A stretch of 64,000 nt of DNA, taken from contig CAWJAY010000030.1 in the NCBI GenBank assembly GCA_963840925.1, positions 124,001 through 188,000 on the forward strand, read 5' to 3'. The position numbers were made by a program, and so were the translations under genes. The notes beneath the pieces were generated by a model that worked only from the letters and a program-made list of their open reading frames with translations, did no database searches and was not told the DNA's origin. Source of the stretch: DATAOG01 sp963840925 (lineage in GTDB: Bacteria > Pseudomonadota > Alphaproteobacteria > Geminicoccales > Geminicoccaceae). This document shows positions 43,215-52,390 of this stretch, in pieces (the stretch's first letter is position 1; each line of letters starts with the position of its first letter).

Positions 43215-44395
43215 ATGAGGACCTCGAGAAAGATCGGCGTCGGCGTCATCGGCACGGGCTTCGTCGCGCGCCACTTCGCTTATGAGCTGGAGCGCCGGCC
43301 CGCCTACCGGCTGGCCAAGGTGTTGACCCGCCGGCCGCTCGACCGCTGCCAGGACTTCCCTCGCCAGGACACGCTGACCGATTCGCTCGATCAGCTGATC
43401 GCAGCGAGCGACGTGGTCTTCGAATGCACCGGCGACACGTTGTATGCCGCGACCACTATTGGCCGGGCGCTCGACGCCGGCAGGCCGGTGGTCACGCTCA
43501 ATGCCGAGTTCCACGTCACGATCGGCGCGCACTTCGTCGAGCGCGGGACCTTGAGCGAGGCCGAGGGCGACCAGCCCGGCTGCCTCGCGGCGCTCGCCGA
43601 GGACGCGGTCGCGACCGGCTTTGCGCCGCTCGTCTATGGCAACATGAAGGGCTTCCTCAACCGCGATCCGACGCCCGAGGAAATGCGCTACTGGGCCGAG
43701 CGCAAGGCCTCCTCGGTCGAGATGGTGACCTCGTTCACCGACGGCACCAAGGTGCAGATCGAGCAGTGCCTGGTCGCCAATGGGCTGGGCGCCGGGATCG
43801 CCAAGGAGGATCTGATCGGGCTCGCGACCGGCGACCTCAAGGTGGCGGCGGCCGAGCTCGGCGCCGCCGCCGACCGGCTGGGTCATCCGATCAGCGAGTA
43901 CATCCTCGATCGCGGCCTGCCGCACGGCGTCTTCATCGTCGCCCGCCACGACGAGCGCCAGGCGACCGCGTTGCACAACTGCAAGCTCGGCGAGGGCTCC
44001 TATTACGTCCTGAGCAAGGACTACTGCCTGGTCCAGCTCGAGGTGTTCAAGACCATCGAGCGCGTCATGCAGGGCCGCCCGCCGCTGCTCAACAACACGG
44101 CTTCGCCGCGGGTCAGCGTCGCCAGCATCGCCAAGGCGCGCTCCGGCCGGGTGAACTGATCGAGCGCGGCTGCGGCGGTTTCGATTTGCGCGGCAGCTGC
44201 GTCAACATCGCCGAGCGGCCGGGCCATCTGCCGATCTGCCTGGCGAGCCGGATGCACGTCCGGCGGCCGGTCGAGCGCGGTCAGCTCCTGACCATGGACG
44301 ACGTCGACCTTCCGGAGACCGAGGCGCTCGCCGCCTGGCAGGCGATCGAGCGGCGCGTCCTCGCCGCCACCCGCCCGGCCTCTCGCCGCGCCTGA
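43215..44395 (+). CDS. NAD(P)-dependent oxidoreductase with C-terminal SAF domain, one frameshift
   Basis: The N-terminal Rossmann domain (VGVIGTGFVARHFAYELERR) and a homoserine-dehydrogenase-like middle (MKGFLNRDPTPEEMRYWAER) are followed, after a shift near 44135, by a SAF domain (GCGGFDLRGSCVNIAE, MHVRRPVERGQLLTMDDVDL). The total of 1181 bp is one base short of whole codons, so a single missing base explains the break. Relatives occur in sugar and surface-polysaccharide clusters; the substrate is not known. It precedes rfbC by 34 bp. Confidence 0.8.
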
Positions 44396-44429
44396 CGCCA
44401 GCGGCGCCAGAGCTTCGAGTTGGAGCCCG

Positions 44430-45023
44430 ATGGACATCCAAGCCACCGCCATCCCGGAGGTCAAGGTCATCACCCCGGCGCGCTTCGGCGACCATCGCGG
44501 CTTCTTCAGCGAGGTCTACAACCGCCACGCGCTCGCCGAGGCCGGGATCGACCTCGCCTTCGTCCAGGACAACCACTCCTATTCGGCCAAGCGCGGCACC
44601 TTGCGCGGCTTCCACTTCCAGCGCCCGCCGGCGACTCAGACCAAGCTCGTGCGCGTGCTGCGTGGTGCGGTGGTCGACGTCGTGGTCGACTGCCGGGTCG
44701 GCTCGCCGACCTTCGGCCGCCACGTGATCGTCGAGCTCTCCGCCGCCGCAGGCAATCAGGTGCTTTGCCCCAAGGGCTTCGCCCACGCCACGCTGACCAT
44801 GGCGCCGGACACCGAGGTCGCCTACAAGGTCGACGCGTACTACGCCCGCGAGCTCGATCTCGGCATCCGCTTCGATGACCCTGATCTCGCGATCCCCTGG
44901 CCGATCCCGGTCCAGCTCCTGGTGCTCTCCAACAAGGACCGCCGCCTGCCCCGGTTCCGCGACCTGCCGGCGGTGTTCACCTATCCCTGCCCCCCGATTC
45001 CTAGCATGGAAGAATGTCCCTGA
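44430..45023 (+). CDS. rfbC: dTDP-4-dehydrorhamnose 3,5-epimerase family protein
   Basis: This 197-residue RmlC cupin has the catalytic-histidine segment RGTLRGFHFQRPPATQTKLV (about residues 57-76), FVQDNHSYS, and the FCPKGFAHA-like turn LCPKGFAHATLTM. It makes dTDP-4-keto-L-rhamnose, or a related epimer, for surface polysaccharide. No rfbA, rfbB or rfbD is in the window. The end overlaps the start of the broken epimerase gene by ten bases. Confidence 0.9.
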   Translation: MDIQATAIPEVKVITPARFGDHRGFFSEVYNRHALAEAGIDLAFVQDNHSYSAKRGTLRGFHFQRPPATQTKLVRVLRGAVVDVVVDCRVGSPTFGRHVIVELSAAAGNQVLCPKGFAHATLTMAPDTEVAYKVDAYYARELDLGIRFDDPDLAIPWPIPVQLLVLSNKDRRLPRFRDLPAVFTYPCPPIPSMEECP

Positions 45024-45589
45024 TGGAGCGCGTTCTCGTCACTGGCGCCGGCGGCTACATCGGCACCTCCCTCGTCCCGATGCGGCTCGCGGCCGACTAC
45101 AAGGTGGGGGCGCTGGACCGCTTCTTCTTCGGCCGCGAGCTGTTGCCCCAGCACGAGCAGCTCGCGCTGGGGCAACACAGCCGGTGCCTCGAGCCCGCCC
45201 AATTCGCCGGTGTCGACCACGTCGCCGACCTGGTCGCGATCTCGAATCCGAGCGGCGAGCTGTTCCAGGACGCGACCTACCAGATCAACCACGAATCCGC
45301 GTGCACTGCGCCACGCTCGCCAAGGCCGCCGGCGTGAAGCGCTACGTCCTGCCGTCCTCCTGCAGCATATATGGCTTCCAGGACCCGGCGGTGAAATGCG
45401 ACGAGCACTTCGCGACAACCCGTTGACACCTACGCCAGGGCCGAACGATATGGCCTAGCACGGGTCCCGCCGCTCGCCGACGACACATTCTGCGTCGTCG
45501 TCCTGCGCCAGACCCTGACCCTCGTCGCGCTAGCCGTGCGCTTGGCCGAGTACCTCAAGACCGAGCTCGCGGTCCGAGCCGGTCGGTAG
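45014..45589 (+). pseudogene. Broken NAD-dependent sugar epimerase/dehydratase
   Basis: The start MERVLVTGAGGYIGTSLVPM is the extended-SDR nucleotide motif. Further pieces in other frames are HCATLAKAAGVKRYVLPSSC, SIYGFQDPAVKCDEHF (catalytic S/Y region), and YARAERYGLARV with FCVVVLRQ. At least two single-base shifts break the frame. After the VVVLRQ strand the family sequence is lost and a stop follows at 45589, so the C-terminal half is missing. It overlaps the convergent glycosyltransferase by about 35 bp. Confidence 0.75.
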
Positions 45590-46571
45590 CGGGCATCGTC
45601 GGATCGCCCGCCGCTCGTCTCACCGACCATAATAGAGCTTGATTGGGCAGGCGAGCCGCGACGTAGCGCGGGCTCAACAGGCCAGCAATCAGGAAGCGGC
45701 GAAGCGCCGACGTCCAGTAGCGATTGGCGATGTCGACGCCGGCAACCCGGTAGTTGACGCGTGCGAGCAGCCGCCGTTCGCGCCACAGCCGGCGCCACCA
45801 GGGCTGCGTGCGCAGGTTGGTAAGGTGCTCATCCCAAGCCGGCTCGGGCCGCCCGGTGCGCCGGGCCTCCATGCAGGCGATGGCCCACTCGCTCGTCTCC
45901 CAACTTCGGCGGGTGCGGGAGGCCATCACCGAGGTGCCGTGGATTCGATACTTCATCAGCACCTCGTCCTGCTGCAGCACGAGATGCCCGCGCTCCGCCA
46001 CTCGGTTCCAGAGGTCCAGGTCCTCCGCGCCTTCGAAAGCGGGCCGATAGCCGCCGACCGCGAGGATGGTCGGCCGGTGCATCGCCACCGCCGGGTGATT
46101 GATGCCGATCGGCCGGTTGGTGGCGACATAGTGCTCGAAAGCCGCGCGCGTGGTGATCGGCTCGCACAGGGTCCTCCCGAAGATCCGGCCCTTGTCGCTC
46201 ATGTGGTAAGCCCGGCAGGCGAACACCTTGACGTCGGGATGGGTGGCGATGAAGGCGAGCTGTCGTTCGATCCGGTGGGGCAGCATAACGTCGTCATGGT
46301 CGAGGTTGATGATCCACTCACCGCGTGCCTCCTGCAGCGCGCGATTGCGGGCCCGGGCACCACCGCCGTTGGTCTGGGTGATAATCCGGATACGCCGATC
46401 GGCGGCGGCCAGCTCCGTCAGGATCGCCGGCGTGTCATCGGTCGAGCCGTCATCGATCACCAGTAGCTCGAAATCGCGATGGCTCTGCGCCAGCACACTG
46501 AGGATCGCCTCGCGGACGAACCACTGGCCGTTGTAGACTGGCATGACGACCGACACGAATGACTGATCCAC
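45555..46571 (-). CDS. Family 2 glycosyltransferase
   Basis: This GT-A enzyme has SVVMPVYNGQWFVREAILSV, VIDDGSTDDTPAI, and the metal-binding NLDHDDVMLPHRIERQ; GAEDLDLWNRVAERG is the ED-type acceptor motif. I used GTG 46571, where family similarity begins. The frame is open to ATG 46676, but that extension reads as protein on the other strand (VEELIASAVAELVEQKV) and is probably a relic of another gene. The frame is otherwise intact. It lies between the epimerase remnant and the insertion sequence. Confidence 0.85.
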   Translation of the reverse strand: MDQSFVSVVMPVYNGQWFVREAILSVLAQSHRDFELLVIDDGSTDDTPAILTELAAADRRIRIITQTNGGGARARNRALQEARGEWIINLDHDDVMLPHRIERQLAFIATHPDVKVFACRAYHMSDKGRIFGRTLCEPITTRAAFEHYVATNRPIGINHPAVAMHRPTILAVGGYRPAFEGAEDLDLWNRVAERGHLVLQQDEVLMKYRIHGTSVMASRTRRSWETSEWAIACMEARRTGRPEPAWDEHLTNLRTQPWWRRLWRERRLLARVNYRVAGVDIANRYWTSALRRFLIAGLLSPRYVAARLPNQALLWSVRRAAGDPTMPATDRLGPRARS

Positions 46572-46757
46572 GCAGAGGCCGCGGTGGAGCACGTCATCGC
46601 CGCTTGGGTCGAGGAGCTGATCGCTTCCGCGGTTGCCGAGCTCGTCGAGCAGAAGGTCGTTGCCATTAACGGCCATGGCTCAGATCAATTCTAGTGGGTC
46701 AGGCGGCGAGCTTTTGTTTGATTTTCTCTATCGTTGCAGCGCCTCGACATCATGTCA

Positions 46758-46775
46758 AGCCTGCTCAGGCGGCTT
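46758..46775. repeat. 18-bp direct repeat, left flank of the insertion sequence (target duplication)
   Basis: AGCCTGCTCAGGCGGCTT occurs here and again at 48171-48188 in the same orientation, exactly bordering the element ends. This is what a target-site duplication would leave. Confidence 0.85.
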
Positions 46776-48170
46776 GTCGATGACACACGATATGACCGGT
46801 CTTCGTAGCACGCGATCTGTCCGGTTGGATTCACCCTCCCAGCGCGGAGGGGTGGATGCGGCGGACGGAGGTGCTGCAAGGACTGCGACGGATGAAGTTC
46901 GAGGACGTCTACGGGCGCTGGCAGCAGCGCCGGCTGAGCCAGGCGGAGGCCGCCGAGATCCTGGGCATGAGCGAGCGGACCTTCCGCCGCTGGCGCGACC
47001 GCTACGAGGACGAAGGGCCGAGGGCTGCCGACCGGCGGCTCGGCAAGGCGTCGGCCAGGCGGGTCCCGGTCGACCAGGTGGACGAGCGTGCTGACGCTCT
47101 ATCGCGAGCGCTACCGCGGGTTCACCGCCAAGCACTTCCACGACAAGCTGCGCCAGCACCACGGCTTCACCCTCGGCTACACCTGGACCAAGCTCCGGCT
47201 GCAGGCCGCCGGCCTGGTGCCAAAGGCGCAGCGCCGCGCGGCGCACCGCAAGAAGCGGCCGCGGCGACCCTTGCGCGGGATGCTGCTGCACCAGGACGGC
47301 TCACGCCATCGCTGGCTGCCGGCGCTCGATCAGGAGCTCGACCTGATCGTGACCATGGACGATGCCACCAGCGAGATCTACTCGGCCTTCCTGGTCGACG
47401 AGGAAGGCACCATGAGCAGCTTCCGGGCGCTCGCCGAGGTGATCGCCGACCATGGCCTGCCGTGCGCGCTCTACACCGACCGCGCGAGCCATTACTTCCA
47501 TCACCCCCAAGGCCGGCGAGAAGGTCGCCAAGGATCAGCTGACCCAGGTCGGCCGGGCGCTCGCCCAGCTCGGCATCGAGCACATCCCGGCCTACACGCC
47601 CGAGGCGCGCGGCCGCTCGGAGCGGGCGTTCGGCACGCTGCAGGACCGCCTGCCCAAGGAGCTCGCAGCTCGCCGGCATCACCACGCTCGAGGCCGCCAA
47701 CCGCTTCATCCGCGAGACCTACCTGCCCGAGCACAACGGCCGCTTCGCGGTCCCGCCCGAGCACCCGGAGACGGCCTTCGTCGCCGATGCCGCCGGCGTC
47801 CATCGGGACATCCTGTGCGTCCAGGAGGAGCGCGTGGTCGGCAACGACAACACCGTGCGCTACCGCGGCCTGAGCTTGCAGATCCCGCCGAGCCCGATCC
47901 GGCCGCACTTCGTCAAGGCGCGGGTGCGCGTCCACGACTATCCGGACGGCACGCTCGCGATCTTCCACGGGCCGCGCTGCCTCGCCCGCTACCGGGCCGA
48001 CGGCAGCCCGCTCGACCACGACCAGCTGCTGGCCGCCTGATGCCGCTGGGCGGCCCGCGCCTGTGGATCTGTGGACAAGCCTCCGGCTTACCCACCAGCC
48101 CCACAGGCCCACCACCAACAGCGGTCAACCCATGTGCTACCAACACCGGTCAACTTAACGTGCTATCGAC
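46776..48170 (+). mobile_element. ISNCY/IS1202-like insertion sequence
   Basis: An element of about 1395 bp. Its ends are imperfect inverted repeats: GTCGATGACACACGATATGA with CCGGT on the left, and on the right (reverse strand) GTCGATAGCACGTTAAGTTG with ACCGG. Each end also carries a second, inner copy of a related 20-25 bp motif (G-T-A-G-C-A-C...C-C-G-G). The flanks are 18-bp direct repeats. It holds one frameshifted transposase gene. Long target duplications are known in the IS1202 group. Confidence 0.8.
46856..48040 (+). pseudogene. ISNCY-family DDE transposase, three frameshifts
   Basis: The composite of about 394 residues reads RRTEVLQGLRRMKFEDVYGR, an HTH with EAAEILGMSERTFRRWRDRY, then MLLHQDGSRHRWLP, LIVTMDDATSEIYSAFLVDEEG, LYTDRASHYF, and PAYTPEARGRSERAFGTLQ, which carry the DDE residues in the order seen in ISNCY (IS1202-group) transposases. 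Shifts near 47087, 47510 and 47670 add up to three and return to the starting frame. As written it is inactive; the same pattern could come from sequencing errors. Confidence 0.85.
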
Positions 48171-48188
48171 AGCCTGCTCAGGCGGCTT
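48171..48188. repeat. 18-bp direct repeat, right flank of the insertion sequence
   Basis: Second copy of AGCCTGCTCAGGCGGCTT, directly after the right inverted repeat of the element. Confidence 0.85.
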
Positions 48189-48306
48189 TGCACGCGCGGC
48201 CCCTCAGGTGCTGATCCTGGTGACGGTAGCCGGGCCGCGACGCGCGCTCAAAGACCGCGAAAGGCGAGGGCGCCGCGCTCGTGCTTCCTCGCCCGGGCTT
48301 TGTGGC

Positions 48307-48624
48307 TCATGGCGATGGCGGCCAGGGGCATCGCACCGACAGCCGCTCGACCTCGGCCGAGCTGAGCACGGCCGGCAGCCGTCCATGCCACGCGCGGACC
48401 GTACTAGCTCCCCCGAACCGGCCGCCCGAGCGCTCGGCGAGCGCTGCCTCGAGCGCGTCGAGCGGCTGCTCGACTTCATGGTCACGGATCGAGCCGATCA
48501 TGATCGGCAGCATGTGCGTCAGCCGGCCGGCTAGCAATGCGGCGATCAGCGGCGCCAGCCGGTCAAGGCCGTCGACCAGCACCCGATCGAGCGTGCCGCG
48601 GATCGCCTTCAGCTCGTCGATCAT
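48307..48624 (-). CDS. Hypothetical protein of the integrated element
   Basis: This 105-residue protein begins MIDELKAIRGTLDRVLVDGL and is alpha-helical in its first half (LAPLIAALLAGRLTHMLPI). No family was recognised. ATG 48624 overlaps the stop of the preceding gene by four bases, supporting a real coupled gene. It is the last leftward gene of the element before the insertion sequence. Confidence 0.5.
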   Translation of the reverse strand: MIDELKAIRGTLDRVLVDGLDRLAPLIAALLAGRLTHMLPIMIGSIRDHEVEQPLDALEAALAERSGGRFGGASTVRAWHGRLPAVLSSAEVERLSVRCPWPPSP

Positions 48625-48872
48625 CTGGTCGGCTCGCCGCCGAGCTGGCGCCGGCGGACCGCGGCCGTGATCGCGTCGACGCGCAGCCGCTCGAGCGCGG
48701 TCAGATCACGGCCGGCCTCGGCCGCGTCGCGAAAGATCCGCTCCAGCGCGTCGAGCTCGGCGTGGGTCAGCGCGCGGCCGAACGCCTGCAGCTCGGCCGA
48801 GATCGCCGGCGGCGTGCTCTGCGCGACCCGATCTTCGAGCTCGCTCAACCGCCGGTCGACGCGAGTTACCAT
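48621..48872 (-). CDS. Hypothetical small helical protein of the integrated element
   Basis: This 83-residue, highly charged and helical protein starts MVTRVDRRLSELEDRVAQST and contains LTHAELDALERIFRDAAEAG. It resembles many small phage or satellite proteins in composition, but no family was recognised. It is coupled to the following gene by an ATGA overlap. Confidence 0.55.
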   Translation of the reverse strand: MVTRVDRRLSELEDRVAQSTPPAISAELQAFGRALTHAELDALERIFRDAAEAGRDLTALERLRVDAITAAVRRRQLGGEPTR

Positions 48873-48969
48873 GGCGATTTTCGGTACGCGCCTAGCCGGA
48901 TCGCGCCGCCAAGCCGTTGATCGAGCAGGCAGGCTCGACTGTGGAGTAGGGCGGTGACGTTGCCGGCGG

Positions 48970-49374
48970 TCACAGCCTGGCCTCGCGGTGATGGCCGTTG
49001 CTCCGCGGCCGCTGGCCGGGGGCGTCGCCGCGCTCGCGGTCGGCGAGGGCCTGCTCGAGCGCCTCGATCCGCTTCTCGACCTCGGACTGTTCCAGCAGCT
49101 TGGCGATGGTGTGAAGGATGTACGCGGCCTTGCCGGCGTCGGCCCAACCGTCGCCGCGATCGCGCGCCTCGCCGAAGATCCGGGCCAGCTCGCGCCTGCA
49201 GCCGCGGATGTCGCGCAGCCGCCGCATCCAGTCGGGGGTGGGGATGGAGGTCTTCTGCTGCGCGGGCAAGGGCTTGACTGGCGTTGAAAAGGACGGAACT
49301 GGTCCTCTATGCCATGGCTGGCGTGTCGAATCCAGCACTCTCTGAGTACAGGTCAGAGCAGGCCGGTGCGGCAC
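48970..49374 (-). CDS. Hypothetical protein of the integrated element
   Basis: Up to 134 residues; the convincing part is PDWMRRLRDIRGCRRELARI, FGEARDRGDGWADAGKAAYI and LHTIAKLLEQSEVEKRIEAL, which is helical and coiled-coil-like. The first 45 codons from 49374 are less protein-like and the true start may be further inside. The pattern of a terminase-like or regulator-like small protein is possible, but no family was recognised. Confidence 0.5.
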   Translation of the reverse strand: MPHRPALTCTQRVLDSTRQPWHRGPVPSFSTPVKPLPAQQKTSIPTPDWMRRLRDIRGCRRELARIFGEARDRGDGWADAGKAAYILHTIAKLLEQSEVEKRIEALEQALADRERGDAPGQRPRSNGHHREARL

Positions 49375-49419
49375 AGCTCGGTTCCGGACGTCCGCCCGGC
49401 GTCCTGAAAGCGTGCGGGC

Positions 49420-50149
49420 TCAACCGAGCGCGACCAAACCAGGCTCGACGCGGCACGAGATCCTGGTCATCGCCGCGTTGCCCTCGTGGTCACGGTCCCA
49501 GACATACCAAGCGTAGTCGTCGGCGCTTTCATCAAGCTTCGGCCCTTCCCAGCCCTCGCGGTGCATCATGGGCAGGCGCTCGACGATCGGGAGCACGCGG
49601 GCGAGCTGACCGGAATCGAGCACGGCGCGGCCGCGCTTGGCCTCGAGGAATTTCAGCCGCATCAGCATGTACACCCGCGGGCAGAGCCGGATCGCGTGGG
49701 CTGCGAAGTCGCCGGCCAGCGAATAGGGCGGATTGGTCACGATGCACTCGACGCCTGGCGGCGCCCGCTGCTCGAGGAGGAAGTCGATCGCCGGCGGCGT
49801 CCTGATCCGGGCTGCCGTAGTCGACCAGGTCGGTCGCGACCACGAGGTGGCCGGCGGCGCGCAGGACGCGCGCGATCGCGCCCGGCCCGCATGCCGGCTC
49901 CCAGACGGCGCTGGGGATCGCTTCGTGCACCAGCAGGGCGTGCACCGCCGCGGGCGGGGTCTGGTAGCAATCGTGGCCGTGATCGGCGAGCCGGCCCTTG
50001 GGGATGATCACCGCGAGCGCCTTACCGTTACGCTTAGCGTGACGCCGGCGATGCGCCTTCTGACGGCAGCGCTCGGAGCAGAACTTGCGGGTCGACCGCT
50101 CGGCGACCATGGGAGCTCGGCAGATCCGGCAGGCGGCGCGCGTCGTCAT
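49420..50149 (-). CDS. Phage-type SAM-dependent DNA (adenine) methyltransferase with zinc-finger start, one frameshift
   Basis: The N-terminus has a treble-clef-like zinc motif (CRICRAPMVAERSTRKFCSE, two CxxC-type pairs). The methyltransferase part has VWEPACGPGAIARVLRAAGH as SAM motif I, TDLVDYG, and the catalytic NPPY in VTNPPYSLAGDFAAHA. The frame is lost near 49790 and the 730-bp length is one base over whole codons. NPPY marks N6-adenine or N4-cytosine DNA methylation; satellites and phages often carry such solitary enzymes against host restriction. Confidence 0.8.
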
Positions 50150-50161
50150 CGCGGGGTCAGC

Positions 50162-50850
50162 TCAGCGCGATCCAGAGCGCGTCGCGGACCGCGAACGTCG
50201 CCCGTCGGTCCCGGCACCCGCCCGGATCGCGTCGACCAGCGCCGCGGTGATCTGGTCGCCTGGGAGGACGTAGGCCTGCGCCCGCTCGGCCCAGATGGCG
50301 CTCGGCTCGCTGCCGGGCTGTTCAGGCACTTCCGGAGGTCCGCCAGATCCTGCCCGGGCGCGCGCCCGGCGTTGGGCGGCGACGAGGACGGGCTCGCCGC
50401 CGAGGATGTTCTGCACGTCCTGCGGCCGGAGCTCCTTCAGGGTCTCGGGATGGACGCCATTCTTCAAGAGCTCGGCCCGCTGGGCGGCCGTGATCATCGG
50501 CACAACCCTAGCCTTCGGGGCCGGCGGATCAGGTGGGCGGCCTTCGGCCAAGACCGAGATCTCGGCGACCGGCAAGCCGGTCCCGCTGCCCTCGATGAAG
50601 ACGAAGCGGCCGCAATCCGAGAGTCTCGTGACGACGGCGCCACCCGGGGAGCTGGTCGATCCCGCCCGGCGACCACTGGATCCGGTCGCCTGCCTTCAGG
50701 CGCAGCGGCCCGTTCGCCCGCCTCCTGCTGTCCGTGCGCACCTCGGCGGTGCGCGCCCGCTCCCGGGCGAGCTTGAACGATGCCTCGTCCCGGGCGGCCG
50801 ATGCACGATCCTCGGCGCGCGCGCGGGCGGCGACGTCGTCGCGGCCGAGG
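50162..50850 (-). CDS. Unknown protein of the integrated element, one frameshift; start uncertain
   Basis: After the helicase the DNA codes for a charged helix (ARAEDRASAARDEASFKLAR), then LRLKAGDRIQWSPGGIDQLP, and after a shift near 50650 (CCCC where CCC restores it) AVVTRLSDCGRFVFIEGSGT and GLPVAEISVLAEG, ending with ITAAQRAELLKNGVHPETLK. The middle looks like a small beta-barrel domain. It may be a separate gene or the tail of the helicase; no start codon is obvious. It ends 12 bp before the methyltransferase gene. Confidence 0.4.
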
Positions 50851-52390
50851 GCAGATTCGGGCTCGAAAAATGTTCCGATTCCCTCCAGTGGGGTGGTTTT
50901 GAACCGTCACCCCGTCACAAACCACGGTGGCTGTGGGTTTCAGGGTTTTCAAACCGTCACCAACTCGCCCTGTTGGTGACGGTTCGGAATAGCTGAAAGC
51001 CGCAGTGGCTGTGATTTGTGACGGTGTGACGGTTTGAAAGGGGGGGTCCGGAGAAAGATAACGATTCCATGCAGCCTCGAAGGCTTCACGCTTGTACCCC
51101 TTGGCCGTGTCGACGATGGACGGCGGGGTGGGCTTGATCTTGATCGTGCCCGACGTGATCCCGAACGGCCGGAGCAAGTTCGCGAGCTGGTTCTGCGAGA
51201 GCGGCTGACCCCGGCGGAACTCGCGCCACGGCCGGCCCTCGAGATTGTTCAGGTGCATCACGATCTCCCAGCTCGGCGCCCGGTCGTCCGCGATCTCGGT
51301 GAAGTACGCGCGGAGGTCGGAGAGCAGCAGCTCGCCCCGCGCCTGCAAATCCGTCATCCTCGGCGGTCGCCAAGCCCACGGCGGCCGCCCTCGCCCGCGC
51401 GCCCCAATCGCCGCCGGCCAGGTCAGCGACCGCGACCAGCATCCTCCAGTTGTCCATCGCCCGGTCGTTGAGCACCGCCGGCAACGCCGGGTCGCAGCCG
51501 CGCAACTGGTCCACGTGGTCGGCCGCCCACCGCGCCGCCCGGCTCGCGAGATCGTCGAACCCGAGGTCCTTGTCGTCGCGCAGCCGGTCGACCTGGTCGC
51601 CGCGCGCCTTCCGCTTCATCCGCAGCACGATCGAGCGGTCCATCCAGGTGACCGGCAGGGCCTTGTTCGACGCCACGACCGCCGGCGCCCAGCACTCGAA
51701 CCGCCGGGCCTTGAGGTCGCCCGCGACCGGGACCGTGCGGATCACGTAGGCGTCGAGCCGGCAGTGGCCCGCGTTGACGATCGCGACCAGCTCGCCCGCC
51801 TTCTCGGCGTCGCCGAGCTGGTCGAACTCGTCGATCAGCAGCACGATCAACCCGCCAGCGGCGCTGATCATCCGGAACGTCGCGCTCGCCGTGACGCTCG
51901 AGGCCGCCACCTTGCGCACCACCAGCATGCCGATGATCCGCAACAAGGTGCTCTTGCCGCACCGGTGGACCGGGCTCAGCACCGCCAATCGCGGGCTGTG
52001 GAAAGCAGCGTCGTGCGCGTGGGCGAAGATCGTCCAGAGCGCGACCGTCAACGCCACCTCCTCGGGCAGGACGATGAACCTGCGGATCTGGGCCACCAGG
52101 TCGCGGATGAGCTCGGCGCCGTCGACCGGATCGGGGTGAAGCTCGATCTCCGGCAGCTCGATCGGCTTGCCCTGCCCGTCGTCGGCGTCGTCCCGCGGGC
52201 GCGCGCGCTTGACGTCCGCGTCGAGCGTGGGGACCCGCACGCCGAGCTCCTTCGCCGCGGCCTTGCGCTCGCGGTCGTATGCGTGGGGCGGCAGCGCTGC
52301 CAAGCGCTCGACCTCGGTCTGGTACGCGGAGTTGCCGTCGAAGCCATCAGCCGGCGGGGCCGAGGCGAAGTCGGGAGCGTCATCGGTCAT
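50851..52390 (-). CDS. DUF3631 helicase-like ATPase of the integrated element, one or two frameshifts
   Basis: Residues 60-350 form a P-loop ATPase of the type found in phage and satellite primase-helicases: AVLSPVHRCGKSTLLRIIGM (Walker A), LIVLLIDEFDQLGDAEKAGE (Walker B) and NSN-like sensor region WAPAVVASNKALPVTWMDRS. The DUF3631 domain follows across a shift near 51360: LLLSDLRAYFTEIADDRAPS, GRPWREFRRGQPLSQNQLAN and LLRPFGITSGTIKI. It overlaps the primase-like gene upstream by 11 bp. The 3' end of the coding region contains the symmetric repeat array. The end position is approximate. Confidence 0.8.
50896..51039. repeat. Symmetric array of CCGTCAC/GTGACGG motifs (iteron-like)
   Basis: Three CCGTCAC copies (50904-50910, 50912-50918, 50954-50960) face three GTGACGG copies (50976-50982, 51018-51024, 51026-51032). 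The centre is a perfect 13-bp inverted repeat, AACCGTCACCAAC with a seven-base loop (50952-50984). The outer pairs, spaced by one base, are themselves mirror images over about 29 bases. The array lies in the 3' coding part of the helicase gene. It may be a replication origin, a regulatory site or simply repeated coding. Confidence 0.8.

Noticed and set aside
44160..44395. Separate SAF-domain gene after the oxidoreductase
   Set aside because: There is no start codon with a ribosome-binding site, and the spacing fits one protein with a single missing base, so it was merged with the oxidoreductase.
46572..46676. N-terminal extension of the glycosyltransferase at 45555-46571
   Set aside because: The extension has no family similarity, and the opposite strand reads as a better helical peptide (VEELIASAVAELVEQKV), so the later GTG start was preferred.
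50162..50575. DUF2958-type protein, suggested by the start ITAAQRAELLKNG
   Set aside because: Only the first dozen residues resemble that family; the rest has no match, so no family was assigned.
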